From positions 1 through 56,517 of the forward strand of contig NZ_JANRHH010000054.1 in NCBI RefSeq assembly GCF_030433435.1: DNA of 56,517 bases. The letters are read 5' to 3'. Both the position numbers and the translations under genes were made by a program. The notes beneath the pieces are model-generated. The model was not told the DNA's origin and did not search any database. It saw only the letters and a list, made by a program, of their open reading frames with translations. Below, piece after piece: positions 23,936 to 31,984 of this stretch (position 1 is its first letter; each line of letters begins with the position of its first letter). The DNA comes from Polycladomyces subterraneus. GTDB lineage: Bacteria; Bacillota; Bacilli; Thermoactinomycetales; JIR-001.

Positions 23936-24262
23936 ATGAAATCCACAACGCTGTATGAACGCCTTACGGCACAGTTGAAATCGTCCCCTGTTTGCGCCGA
24001 TGTTCGGCTCCGAACATTTGCCGGCGTCCATTTTCTGTATTTGCAACCTGCTGACGACCGTCAACCCCACGAACTGGACGGGCTGTTGGAACAGATGGCG
24101 AACGAGCTGGTCAAAGAGACGGAGTGGTTTTTTGCCTGTCATTTCGTACGTTGCTCGGGTGGCACGCGTGTATACCGAATTCAGTTCCGCGTGCCGGACG
24201 TCAAGAGTTTTTGCTGCGGCAATCAGTGCCCTCAGTGCATCCTTCTCCGCCCTAAGCGGTGA
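23936..24262 (+). CDS. Cys-rich hypothetical protein on the strand opposite ylbF/ylbG
   Basis: 108 residues with plausible secondary structure (LLEQMANELVKETEWFFACH, then FVRCSGGTRVYRIQFRVPDV) and a C-terminal Cys cluster CCGNQCPQC that could bind metal. The ATG has no good ribosome site, but it overlaps (ATGA) the stop of a possible 25-codon ORF at 23862-23939 that has AGGTGG upstream, so it may be coupled. A -10 TACAAT lies at 23846. Its 3' end overlaps ylbF by 11 nt in convergent orientation. The opposing minus-strand ORF looks like a shadow. Confidence 0.5.
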   Translation: MKSTTLYERLTAQLKSSPVCADVRLRTFAGVHFLYLQPADDRQPHELDGLLEQMANELVKETEWFFACHFVRCSGGTRVYRIQFRVPDVKSFCCGNQCPQCILLRPKR

Positions 24263-24671
24263 ATCCACAGCGTTTCACCGACGTGTTCCTGTCGAGCGGA
24301 TCGTTGGCGGGCACTTTGATTGACTCGGATACCGCATGGGCGATTGTTCGGCTCACCTGATGCAGTAACTGGTCCAATGCCGCTTCCGCTTCCAGATAGG
24401 CTGCGATCAGCGGATGTTTCCGCATGCGTCGTTGAAACGCTTCGGCCTCTTCTTTGGCAGCATGATAATCGGGATGGAAATGGCCGAATCGCTGGCATTC
24501 CTCAAAACGTTCCTTTTTCTTTTGAAACTCCCGAATCAGCGCTTGTACCTGCGCATCCTCGCGGAGTTGTTTTTTCAACTGCAAGTAACGGGTCACTTCC
24601 TCGGATTCATTGATCTGATCGGCCAAACGATAGGTTTCCAGTAAAATTTCGGTCATATCGAGCGATGCCAT
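24252..24671 (-). CDS. ylbF: YlbF family regulator
   Basis: 139-residue helical protein of the YlbF/YmcA family (LLETYRLADQINESEEVTRY, then VQALIREFQKKKERFEECQR and MRKHPLIAAYLEAEAALDQLL). In B. subtilis YlbF forms the Y-complex with YmcA and YaaT, which assists RNase Y and affects competence, sporulation and biofilm genes. The ATG at 24671 follows GGAGGGATGATGCG. The C-terminal tail (KRCGFTA) overlaps the plus-strand ORF. Confidence 0.88.
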   Translation of the reverse strand: MASLDMTEILLETYRLADQINESEEVTRYLQLKKQLREDAQVQALIREFQKKKERFEECQRFGHFHPDYHAAKEEAEAFQRRMRKHPLIAAYLEAEAALDQLLHQVSRTIAHAVSESIKVPANDPLDRNTSVKRCGFTA

Positions 24672-24723
24672 CGCATCATCCCTCCATGCTTCCATTGTAC
24701 CACAACCCCATTCGTTCTAGGGT

Positions 24724-24773
24724 GTGTCTGGTAAATACTGTCCACATTGCTCCCTTACGAAATGACCAGACAT
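24724..24773 (+). repeat. Dispersed structured repeat, copy 6 (internally deleted)
   Basis: This begins GTGTCTGGTAAATACTGTCC as in copies 1 and 4, and after 50 bp ends ACCAGACA, the inverse of its TGTCTGGT start. Copy 5 ends the same way (CCAGACAC). It therefore looks like a copy that kept both termini and lost its interior. It lies between ylbF and the helicase-associated gene, four nt from the latter's stop. Confidence 0.65.
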
Positions 24774-24776
24774 GCC

Positions 24777-26687
24777 TTAGACACTATCGCGCAGTTCATC
24801 TGGAATGAGGATCTGCACGGCGGACAGTTCTTCCATTTTCCATTGTTTCTCCTCACCGCGACGGTTTTTCCCCCGGATCAGCCAATGTCCGCCGACATTG
24901 TCGACTTGCTGCGGGAAGAAGCGGACCGGCCCGGCTCCTTCCCGCGTCGCCATCATCTCCAAATCCCATTCCGCCGCTTTTCGGACCATATCCAAAACGG
25001 TGGTTCGATGATACGCACGCAACCCCGACGTCCACATCCGAGGCAACTGCTGTATGCCAGGTACCGCCTCATTGATCTCTGGGTACGTATCCACCAACTG
25101 CCCTTCCTCCCTCATCGCCCTGTCAGAAAAACGACTGCCCGCCGATCCGAGGGAGGGCGGAGGCGGCAAGCGCCACCATATTTGTTCCGTTTCTTCAACC
25201 AGCCCCGGCAAAAAGGGATATCCTTGTCCGTCCAACAACTCCTGCAGTTGTGCGATTTCCCCTTCGGCCACCCGGAAGGTGGCGGGACCGATCCTTTTTT
25301 GCAGTCGTGAGCCGATTTCCGGATGTTGTTCCAATTCATCTGCCAACCGCTCGTCCTGACATTCCAGCAACACACAGGTGCAGAAAGTGATGCGCCCTGC
25401 TTGCGCCGCCCACTGGCTCACACCGATCCGTACGTTATCGGGCAACGGGGAGACGCTGATCTGCTCCAATGCGGCAAGCATTTCCCCGGTGGACATCCCC
25501 TGCGCTATTCCGCGACGGACGGAACCCACTGTCAAGAGATAGGTCAACATCCGATCCCCCCCGACATAATCGGCAAACTGCGCCAGCCGCCACCGTTCGG
25601 CCATGGGGAACGTGAAAGGGATCAGCACTTCAAAATCCGGTTTAACAAAACCCTTGTCTGGGGTATCCGCCAAATGATCCGCAAATGGCGAACAGCTGCT
25701 CCACCGCCAGTATGACCGCTTGCCGTTCCGACCCAGATCGACCCACCCCATCACTTGAAGGGACCGCAGCCATCGCCGGATTTGGGAGAGATTCGGTTTT
25801 CTTCCAGGAGGCATCGGGTTGCCCCCACCCTCAACCGGCGTCCAGTCCCTTCCCATTTCCTCCAACCACCACCACCATGCTTCCCTGCTCGGATCATCCT
25901 GAAGCAACCGCCGTTTCACCCAATTGTACAATCGACGCTGTGCCACCCGTTCCGACAGGTGCAACCATTCCCTCACCACCGCTTCCCGCAGGACAAGCCG
26001 GTCCTCCACCACCTCAACCAAATCCCAGTCTTGGGCCAGATGCCAGACCAATTTCAACGCTGGTGGTTGATCGTCCTCTTCTTCGATTGGGTCCCACGGG
26101 GTGTAGCGCAACGCTTCGGTTTCCATCTCCAATTCAGCATTCCATTTTTGTGCGGTCCGCTTGTACAACCGTCCGTCTTGCGTCAGCCGAGGGGATTGTT
26201 GGTGAATCAAGATCAAAAATTGAAACAGATCCTGGTATAAACCGCCTCCGGCCAGAAGTTCCGCCTGTACGTCGGAAACCTGACGAATCGTCTTCCGCTC
26301 CCCCCACCTCAGACGAAACCATGCTCGACGAACCTCTTCGGGGCACAGGTGACCCAACTGTTCACCTGCCCTGCGGACGGCATAAACCAATCCCTTTTGC
26401 CTGAGCCGCAGCAGGGCGACACGCAGCGACACCGACGGCAAGAAGCGTGCTCCCTCCTGTTTGCCTAAATCCCTTCTGCCCCACACACCACTACCGACCA
26501 CAAAAGTGAAATGATCCATCCACGCCTGTTCGGCCTCGTCCATACCTTCCCGTATCTTCCGCAAATAATCAGCATCAGACAATCGGTCGGGCAGTCGTTC
26601 GGCTTCTTCGTCCGCCAAACCGTGCCATTTGGCAATCCGGGAACGAACCGATGGGGACAAGGATCGGTAACACACCGTGATGTTCAC
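24777..26687 (-). CDS. Helicase-associated protein, partner of XPB
   Basis: 636 residues, translationally coupled to XPB: the GTG start overlaps XPB's TGA, and GGGAGGTGG lies upstream. The protein has no ATPase motifs. The middle part contains predicted winged-helix segments (AEWEWLHLSERVAQRRLYNW-like region near 265; IRRWLRSLQVMGWVDLGRNG near 330). Then comes the block KGFVKPDFEVLIPFTFPMAE, VGSVRRGIAQGMSTGEMLAA and DNVRIGVSQWAAQAGRITFC with EQHPEIGSRLQKRIGPATFR. That block is typical of the 'helicase-associated' proteins found beside XPB in mycobacteria and other bacteria. It probably assists the helicase in repair or transcription. Confidence 0.82.
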   Translation of the reverse strand: MNITVCYRSLSPSVRSRIAKWHGLADEEAERLPDRLSDADYLRKIREGMDEAEQAWMDHFTFVVGSGVWGRRDLGKQEGARFLPSVSLRVALLRLRQKGLVYAVRRAGEQLGHLCPEEVRRAWFRLRWGERKTIRQVSDVQAELLAGGGLYQDLFQFLILIHQQSPRLTQDGRLYKRTAQKWNAELEMETEALRYTPWDPIEEEDDQPPALKLVWHLAQDWDLVEVVEDRLVLREAVVREWLHLSERVAQRRLYNWVKRRLLQDDPSREAWWWWLEEMGRDWTPVEGGGNPMPPGRKPNLSQIRRWLRSLQVMGWVDLGRNGKRSYWRWSSCSPFADHLADTPDKGFVKPDFEVLIPFTFPMAERWRLAQFADYVGGDRMLTYLLTVGSVRRGIAQGMSTGEMLAALEQISVSPLPDNVRIGVSQWAAQAGRITFCTCVLLECQDERLADELEQHPEIGSRLQKRIGPATFRVAEGEIAQLQELLDGQGYPFLPGLVEETEQIWWRLPPPPSLGSAGSRFSDRAMREEGQLVDTYPEINEAVPGIQQLPRMWTSGLRAYHRTTVLDMVRKAAEWDLEMMATREGAGPVRFFPQQVDNVGGHWLIRGKNRRGEEKQWKMEELSAVQILIPDELRDSV

Positions 26688-28369
26688 TGTTCCACCTCCC
26701 ATTGCTCGGCATCCCGGATGGTGTATCGGTATCCCTGTTCCACCAAAAAGAGCTGACGCTGCATGGCCATCTCCTGATCAACTGTATCCCGGGAAACGAT
26801 ATGGTAAAAATAAGCTTGGTTCTTCCCTTGTTTGGGGCGCAGAATCCGTCCCAGCCGCTGGGCTTCTTCCTGCCGGGAACCAAACGACCCGGATACCTGA
26901 ACTGCCACACCGGCATCGGGCAAATCGATCGCAAAATTGGCCACCTTGGAGACAACCAACACAGGAATTTCTCCGTGCCGAAACCGTTCGTACAACTGAT
27001 CCCGTTCCCGCTGAGCCAACCGTCCCGTAATCAGCGGCGCCGACAACTCCTGCGCAATCTCTTCCAACTGACTTAAATATTGACCGATGATCAACACAGG
27101 CTCATCGGCGTGCCTCCGCAATATGGCTCTCAGCACCGCCACCTTGTTCGGGTTCTCGGCGGCTATCCGGTACCGGTGCCGTTTTTGCGCGCATGCATAC
27201 CGTTGTCGAATCGTCGGAGGCATCGGGGTACGAATCTCGGTGCAAACCGCTTCTGCAATCCATCCTTTCGACTCCAGCCCTTTCCACGGCACATCGTATT
27301 TTTTGGGACCGATCAGGCTGAATACATCTTCCTCGCGCCCGTCCTCCCGGACCAGTGTCGCTGTCAGCCCCAATCGCCGTTTAGCTTGTAAATCGGCTGT
27401 GGCCCGAAATACGGGTGCAGGCAACAGGTGAACCTCATCATAGATGATCAATCCCCAATCCCGCTCTTCAAACAACCGCATATGGGTAAACGGGGCGTGT
27501 TGGTCAGACCGGTGGGTTAAAATCTGATACGTTGCCACTGTCACGGGGGCAACCTGTTTCTTCTCCCCGGTATATTGACCCACACACGTCCCGGGAAGAT
27601 CGGTTTTGTCCAGAATCTCACGCACCCATTGTCGGACGGAGGTGGCATTGGGGGTCAGGATCAACGTTTCCCGCTTTACCCTCGCCATCGCAGCCAACCC
27701 AACGATCGTTTTTCCCGCCCCGCACGGTAGCACCAACACGCCGTTCCCGCCGTATACCGATCCGGATCGATAAAAAGCATCGGCCGCGTCCCGCTGATAG
27801 GACCGCAATGTAAACGGTTCTCCCGACCGGCACCGATCCCGGAGCGCAACCTCCAATGATTTCCCTTCACTGTACCCGGCGATATCTTCCACCGGATATC
27901 CCATACGTAAAAACAATTGTTTCACTTTTCCGCGCCATGCAGGATCGATCACTGCAGTTGTCTCATCCAACGTTTTCAATCCCATTTCCCGCACTTCGGG
28001 CATTTGCCTAAGCGCTTTCCACAACGATCGATCCTTGCATCCGATCGTTAAATCCCTTCCGATCCGACACAATTGGATCTTGCCGTAACGAGACATCCAA
28101 TCCCGTACTTGGTCCAGCAACGACGATGGCAATTCGAATTTACTGTAGCGCGTCAACACGTCGATCACTTCCTCCTCGGTGACGCCGCTGGCTGCTGCAT
28201 TCCAAAGAGACAAGGGGGTCAAACGGTATGTATGAATGTATTCCGGGCTTTTGACCAGTTCCGCAAAAGACGCCAACCGCTCCCGCACCTCGTCGAACAA
28301 TGGATGTCTCACTTCCAGCAATAACGTGCGGTCTCTCTGTACGATCAATGGCAGATCGGGTCGATACAC
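26684..28369 (-). CDS. XPB-type DNA repair helicase (SF2)
   Basis: 561 residues resembling bacterial/archaeal XPB. An N-terminal damage-recognition-like region is followed by the Q-like element RSYQRDAADAFYRSG and Walker A LPCGAGKTIVGLAAM (about 215-230). Next come the DEVH box IIYDEVHLLPA, motif III GLTATLVREDGREED followed by IGPKKYD, and C-terminal motifs NFAIDLPDAGVAVQVSG, SFGSRQEEAQRLGRILRPK and KNQAYFYHIVSRDTVDQEMA. The RED motif (VREDG) characteristic of XPB is present. The GTG start has AAAGGAGG eight nt upstream. With the coupled partner gene it forms a two-gene operon. Confidence 0.94.
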   Translation of the reverse strand: MYRPDLPLIVQRDRTLLLEVRHPLFDEVRERLASFAELVKSPEYIHTYRLTPLSLWNAAASGVTEEEVIDVLTRYSKFELPSSLLDQVRDWMSRYGKIQLCRIGRDLTIGCKDRSLWKALRQMPEVREMGLKTLDETTAVIDPAWRGKVKQLFLRMGYPVEDIAGYSEGKSLEVALRDRCRSGEPFTLRSYQRDAADAFYRSGSVYGGNGVLVLPCGAGKTIVGLAAMARVKRETLILTPNATSVRQWVREILDKTDLPGTCVGQYTGEKKQVAPVTVATYQILTHRSDQHAPFTHMRLFEERDWGLIIYDEVHLLPAPVFRATADLQAKRRLGLTATLVREDGREEDVFSLIGPKKYDVPWKGLESKGWIAEAVCTEIRTPMPPTIRQRYACAQKRHRYRIAAENPNKVAVLRAILRRHADEPVLIIGQYLSQLEEIAQELSAPLITGRLAQRERDQLYERFRHGEIPVLVVSKVANFAIDLPDAGVAVQVSGSFGSRQEEAQRLGRILRPKQGKNQAYFYHIVSRDTVDQEMAMQRQLFLVEQGYRYTIRDAEQWEVEQ

Positions 28370-28538
28370 CCTCCACCCCTCCTTTCCATCTACTGGTTAT
28401 TTTGAACAAGAATGCACAAAACATGACAAGGTACCCAAACCAGATGGTAATTCATTCAATTCGTTGCAAACCGTTGAAACTTTTCCCAGACGAAAGGGGT
28501 CTATAAAGGAAAAGGCGAATGAAACAGGAGGGTACCGC

Positions 28539-29018
28539 ATGAATAACCCATGGAAGGTGATCGTCATGCTGTCACTGGTGTTGATGATGGGCATCACTGG
28601 TTGTGGCGGAGGGATGTCCCGTGATCATGGGACCCCGGAAGGAAAAACGCCCCACGACGACGCGGACATCCCTTTTCACCAAGAATCGCCACAACAGCTG
28701 CCCGTTGAAGTGAAGAAACGATGGGAGGAGATGCAAGCGACAGGTGAGCCCACCGGGGTCGCTGTTCATGTCGACAAACGCACCTATGTGATCGCGGCGT
28801 TGGGCGTGCGACCAACTGGCGGTTATCGCCTCAAGATCCAGCGTATTCATCGCCACGGCCAGATGGTGGTTGTATATGCCGAAGAGCAAGTTCCTCCTCC
28901 CGGATCACTTGTCACCCAAGTGATCTCCTACCCGGCAACGGTCGTCTCCATCCCTTTGCAGAAGGACGTCACGTTCCAATTTCGCATCAAGACCGCCCGG
29001 CCTCCAGCTCAAACATAA
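28539..29018 (+). CDS. Lipoprotein with PrcB-like C-terminal domain
   Basis: 159 residues. A signal peptide with lipobox (LSLVLMMGITGC; Cys at about 22) anchors it to the membrane. A polar spacer leads to a C-terminal domain (about 75-155): VDKRTYVIAALGVRPTGGYR, LKIQRIHRHGQMVVVYAEE and VISYPATVVSIPLQKDVTFQ. The G-x-R-P-T-G-G-Y pattern is typical of the PrcB/protease-complex-associated domain found in many clostridial and bacillar lipoproteins. The ATG at 28539 has AGGAGGG eight nt upstream. It is divergent from xpb. Confidence 0.85.
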   Translation: MNNPWKVIVMLSLVLMMGITGCGGGMSRDHGTPEGKTPHDDADIPFHQESPQQLPVEVKKRWEEMQATGEPTGVAVHVDKRTYVIAALGVRPTGGYRLKIQRIHRHGQMVVVYAEEQVPPPGSLVTQVISYPATVVSIPLQKDVTFQFRIKTARPPAQT

Positions 29019-29103
29019 AAGACCTGTAACATCAAACCGATCAGGGCAGCGATCAACCCCAAAACGTCAAGCGAGTGTACCGCTCATTTCGGCGTTGAGC
29101 GTG

Positions 29104-29256
29104 TCAACGTTCCGCTTCGTCCGCGCGGACCGGACCCGGATCGCGGGGATGATCAGGACCTTTCGGAGACACGATTTCCGGCTGATGCGGGCTCGTGATC
29201 TCTGGTTCCCGGATGGCCGGCGGGATCTCCGGGATCCCCCTTTCTCGAATTTCCAT
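29104..29256 (-). CDS. Small Pro/Glu-rich hydrophilic protein (50 aa)
   Basis: ATG at 29256 with AAGGAGGG nine nt upstream. The product is charged and proline-rich (MEIRERGIPEIPPAIREPEI, then VSPKGPDHPRDPGPVRADE) and probably disordered. No family is recognised. It lies downstream of the terminator that ends the coat-like gene, so it would need its own promoter. The strong ribosome site is the main support. Confidence 0.5.
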   Translation of the reverse strand: MEIRERGIPEIPPAIREPEITSPHQPEIVSPKGPDHPRDPGPVRADEAER

Positions 29257-29315
29257 CCTCTTTTCCCTCCTTTTTGTGTCACTCTTTTCATTGTGCCCCG
29301 CCATGTACTTTTCCA

Positions 29316-29350
29316 CAAAAAAACCTTTCGGAGGGAAACATCCGAAAGGC
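29316..29350 (-). terminator. Terminator of the coat-like gene 29423-29983
   Basis: Minus strand CCTTTCGGA-8 nt-TCCGAAAGG followed by TTTTTTTG: a perfect 9-bp stem and 7-nt T-run, about 75 nt after the stop. Confidence 0.85.
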
Positions 29351-29422
29351 ATTTATGCAAGGAAGGGTGGAAACCATGAAAGGGTTCCAATGACAGTTTT
29401 ATTCATCAAGGAGGTGCTTGAT

Positions 29423-29983
29423 TCATCCGTTTTCGCCATCCACGTTCTCAGTCTCCGGCGTTCGAATCCAAGGAGATTCCGGGGATTCCATCGATTCCCA
29501 CAACGGTTCTCCCACAGGATCGAATGGATGAAACGCAGTTGGTTGTTCCGCATCCGCTTCCCGTGCAGAATACGGTGGTGCGTTGGGAACAGTCGGCTCG
29601 CCTGGATACGACCCAATTGGCACTTCATTGTACATAGGCGGAACTCCCCACCATGTCGCCCACGGTGTCCATTGAGCATAGGGAGGATTGGATTGGCAGT
29701 TCCGACAATTCCCCGAACCCCCCTTTCCTTGCGTCCACGAAAAAGGCCAACCCGGTTGGCCGCCAGGTGATGGCATCATCGACCATGGCCATCCCATCCA
29801 TGTTCCCATCCCCGGAAAGCCAGGTGATCCCCCACCCGGTTGGAATCCCGGATAACAAGGATACCCCGGTGCTCCGGGCATTGTCCAAGGTGATATTTCC
29901 GGCTGTATTGGATAAAAGGAATGATCCCACTGCCATGGGTAAGTCATGCCCGGGTAAGGTGGTCCGGTCGAATAGATATCCAT
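29423..29983 (-). CDS. Gly/Pro/Tyr/Trp-rich protein, probable spore-coat type
   Basis: 186 residues dominated by Pro, Gly, Trp, Tyr and Met (MDIYSTGPPYPGMTYPWQWD, then GGGSPGFPGMGTWMGWPWSM), with a single CRNCQSN cysteine pair near residue 93 and an acidic C-terminus. There is no signal peptide. Such composition is typical of insoluble spore-coat or exosporium proteins, though no family can be named. The ATG follows GGAGGGAACGG. A strong terminator follows the gene. Confidence 0.72.
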   Translation of the reverse strand: MDIYSTGPPYPGMTYPWQWDHSFYPIQPEISPWTMPGAPGYPCYPGFQPGGGSPGFPGMGTWMGWPWSMMPSPGGQPGWPFSWTQGKGGSGNCRNCQSNPPYAQWTPWATWWGVPPMYNEVPIGSYPGEPTVPNAPPYSAREADAEQPTAFHPFDPVGEPLWESMESPESPWIRTPETENVDGENG

Positions 29984-30314
29984 TCCGTTCCCTCCTTTGT
30001 TTCATCAGATTGTATGAAAAGGAATGCCTGTCTTAGACCGTCCCTCCTTTTTGCGTTAAAATAATACGGATAGGAACAGTGCCCCATCACGCCAGGGTGA
30101 CCTGACGATGAAATGAAGCAGGTTGGACACAATATACTTATGAAGTTGTGTCAACCTGGGATGCGTCTGAGCTTTTGGGTTGACCGTTTCTGTACGAGTG
30201 TGACCATGGAGTTTTGCGATAGGGGAAACAGCACACCTGGGTCCAAACGATTTACCAGATAAGGTCTCACCTGTCCAATATGTCGAACATCACGAACGGG
30301 GGGTTCTTCTGCCG
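29984..30314. other. Intergenic region with a long inverted repeat
   Basis: This 331-bp region separates the divergent coat-like gene and CNNM transporter. It contains a 40-bp inverted repeat (30119-30158): CAGGTTG(G)ACACAA and TTGTGTCAACCTG, 13 bp with one bulged G and a 13-nt AT-rich centre. There is no T-run, so it is more likely an operator or mobile-element relic than a terminator. No gene was seen. Confidence 0.5.
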
Positions 30315-31637
30315 TTGGAAAACGTGATCACCCTTTTGTTTAAATTCACACTCGTCTTTTTGCTCGTATTGGCGAACGGCTTTTTCGTCGCGGCAGAGTT
30401 CGCGATTGTCAAAGTGCGTTCTACCCGGATCGCCCGGTTGACGGAGGAAGGAAACCGTCGGGCCCAAGCGGCGGAAAAAGTGCTGGCCAATATGGATGCT
30501 TATCTATCAGCCACTCAGCTGGGCATCACATTGGCTTCACTCGGTTTGGGTTGGATCAGCGAACCGGCTGTTGCCCGTGTGATCGATACGGCGCTACAAT
30601 GGCTTCATCTACCAGATTGGATGATACATACGGTATCGTTTGCCATCACGTTCAGCCTGATCACGTTTCTTCACATCGTGCTGGGGGAAATGGCGCCCAA
30701 ATCACTGGCCATTCGCCGGTCGGAGAATATCACCTTATTCACCTCGCGTCCGCTGATTTGGTTTTATCGGCTGTTTTATCCATTTATCTGGGTGTTGAAC
30801 AATGCCGCCAACCAAGTGTTGAAGTGGCTGGGGATCGAGCCCGTACCCGATCACCAGACAGCGCACGATGAAGAAGAAATTCGCATGTTGGTGGAGCAAA
30901 GTCACAAAAGCGGGTTGATCGACCAGACGGAACTGTCCTTGTTTGACAACATCTTCGATTTTACCGACAGGGTGGCGAGAGAGATCATGGTTCCCCGGGT
31001 CGATATGGTCTGCTTGTACGCCCATCTGTCCTTCGAGGAAAACATGAAGATCGTGAAGGAAGCACGATACACCCGGTTTCCCCTGTGCGGCAAAGACAAG
31101 GACGACATCCTCGGCATCATCCATATTCGCGATATCTATGAACGGCTGGCGGAAGGGGAGACGCCTGATATCACCCAGCTGGTTCGCCCGGCTATCCTGG
31201 TACCGGAGACGATGGAAATCAAGGACATCCTGCGGATTTTGCAAAAAAATCGAACGGGTATGGCCGTCGTCGTCGATGAATACGGCGGCACATCCGGTCT
31301 TGTGACGACAGAAGACATCATCGAAGAGATCGTCGGTGAAATTCAGGACGAATTTGACGACGAACGACCGTTTTTTCAACAAAAAGGAGACGAGACGTCA
31401 ATCGACGCCCGCCTGCTGATCGAAGAAGTCAACGAGCATTTCAACATTCACATCGAAGATCCCGACAACGACACGATCGGCGGATGGATCTTCTCGCAAC
31501 TGCAGGAAGTCCCCAAGGTGGGGGACCGCGTGGTGCACGACGGCCTCCTCTTCATCGTACAGGAGATTGATCAGCGCAGTGTCACCCGTCTGCTTGTCAA
31601 ACCGGTGCCTTCCGAAAACCGGAAGACGTCATCGTAA
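30315..31637 (+). CDS. CNNM/CorC-type membrane protein with CBS pair (UPF0053)
   Basis: 440 residues. An N-terminal CNNM transmembrane domain (about 1-200) has helices including FTLVFLLVLANGFFVAAEFA and ITFSLITFLHIVLGEMAPKS. Two CBS domains (about 215-340) contain VARE.IMVPRVDMVCL and DEYGGTSGLVTTEDIIEEIV. A C-terminal CorC/HlyC domain ends in DNDTIGGWIFSQLQEVPKVG. Family members are linked to Mg2+ or other cation export and tolerance. The start is TTG behind a GGGGGG tract; a GTG three codons later is possible. Its stop is followed 3 nt later by repeat copy 3. Confidence 0.9.
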   Translation: MENVITLLFKFTLVFLLVLANGFFVAAEFAIVKVRSTRIARLTEEGNRRAQAAEKVLANMDAYLSATQLGITLASLGLGWISEPAVARVIDTALQWLHLPDWMIHTVSFAITFSLITFLHIVLGEMAPKSLAIRRSENITLFTSRPLIWFYRLFYPFIWVLNNAANQVLKWLGIEPVPDHQTAHDEEEIRMLVEQSHKSGLIDQTELSLFDNIFDFTDRVAREIMVPRVDMVCLYAHLSFEENMKIVKEARYTRFPLCGKDKDDILGIIHIRDIYERLAEGETPDITQLVRPAILVPETMEIKDILRILQKNRTGMAVVVDEYGGTSGLVTTEDIIEEIVGEIQDEFDDERPFFQQKGDETSIDARLLIEEVNEHFNIHIEDPDNDTIGGWIFSQLQEVPKVGDRVVHDGLLFIVQEIDQRSVTRLLVKPVPSENRKTSS

Positions 31638-31640
31638 TCG

Positions 31641-31856
31641 GTGTACTGGTGAATATCTTGTCCATTGCTTTCCCAAGATCGCTCCACCTGCTCCTCAAAG
31701 AAGCGGATCATGGCCGCTCCGACCCAAGCGCGGGACGCGGGTAAAGTACGCTTCGCATAGAGGAAGTCGCCAGCGATTTCATTCCTGTGCTTTCCGGGTC
31801 TTCGCTCGGCCGGGCTTGGTAAATCCGTGGGAAAGCATTTGCTCCCCCACGGACCA
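31641..31856 (+). repeat. Dispersed structured repeat, copy 3
   Basis: This begins GTGTACTGGTGAATATC three nt after the transporter's stop. It contains CATGGCCGCTCCGACCCAAG, GCGGGACGCGGGTAAAGTAC followed by GCTTCGC, and GCTTTCCGGGTCTTCGCT. The ends CCATTGCTTTCCCA and TGGGAAAGCATTTG pair imperfectly, so the whole unit can fold as one long stem. CCAAGC/GCTTGG is an inner pair. A separate terminator follows at 31873. Confidence 0.85.
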
Positions 31857-31872
31857 AACACGCCCTACCTGC

Positions 31873-31904
31873 TGCCTCCCCTTGGGTAGGGGAGGCATTT
31901 TTTC
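31873..31904 (+). terminator. Rho-independent terminator after repeat copy 3
   Basis: GCCTCCCC-7 nt-GGGGAGGC followed by ATTTTTTTC: perfect 8-bp stem. It ends transcripts from the CNNM gene that have passed through the repeat. Confidence 0.85.
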
Positions 31905-31984
31905 ACCGAAATGAATCTCTTCCCATATGCTGAGACAAAACATCCGTCGATCGAACCGAACCACAGCCCGGGGGAGGAAACACA

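Noticed and set aside
23765-24268. Long minus-strand ORF (167 codons) opposite the Cys-rich gene
   Set aside because: Composition and lack of a ribosome site indicate a shadow of the plus-strand frame; the plus-strand product has more coherent secondary structure.
29020-29095. Minus-strand reading LGLIAALIGLMLQVFYV looks like a small membrane peptide
   Set aside because: No usable start codon with a ribosome site lies in frame (a stop precedes it), so it is probably chance.
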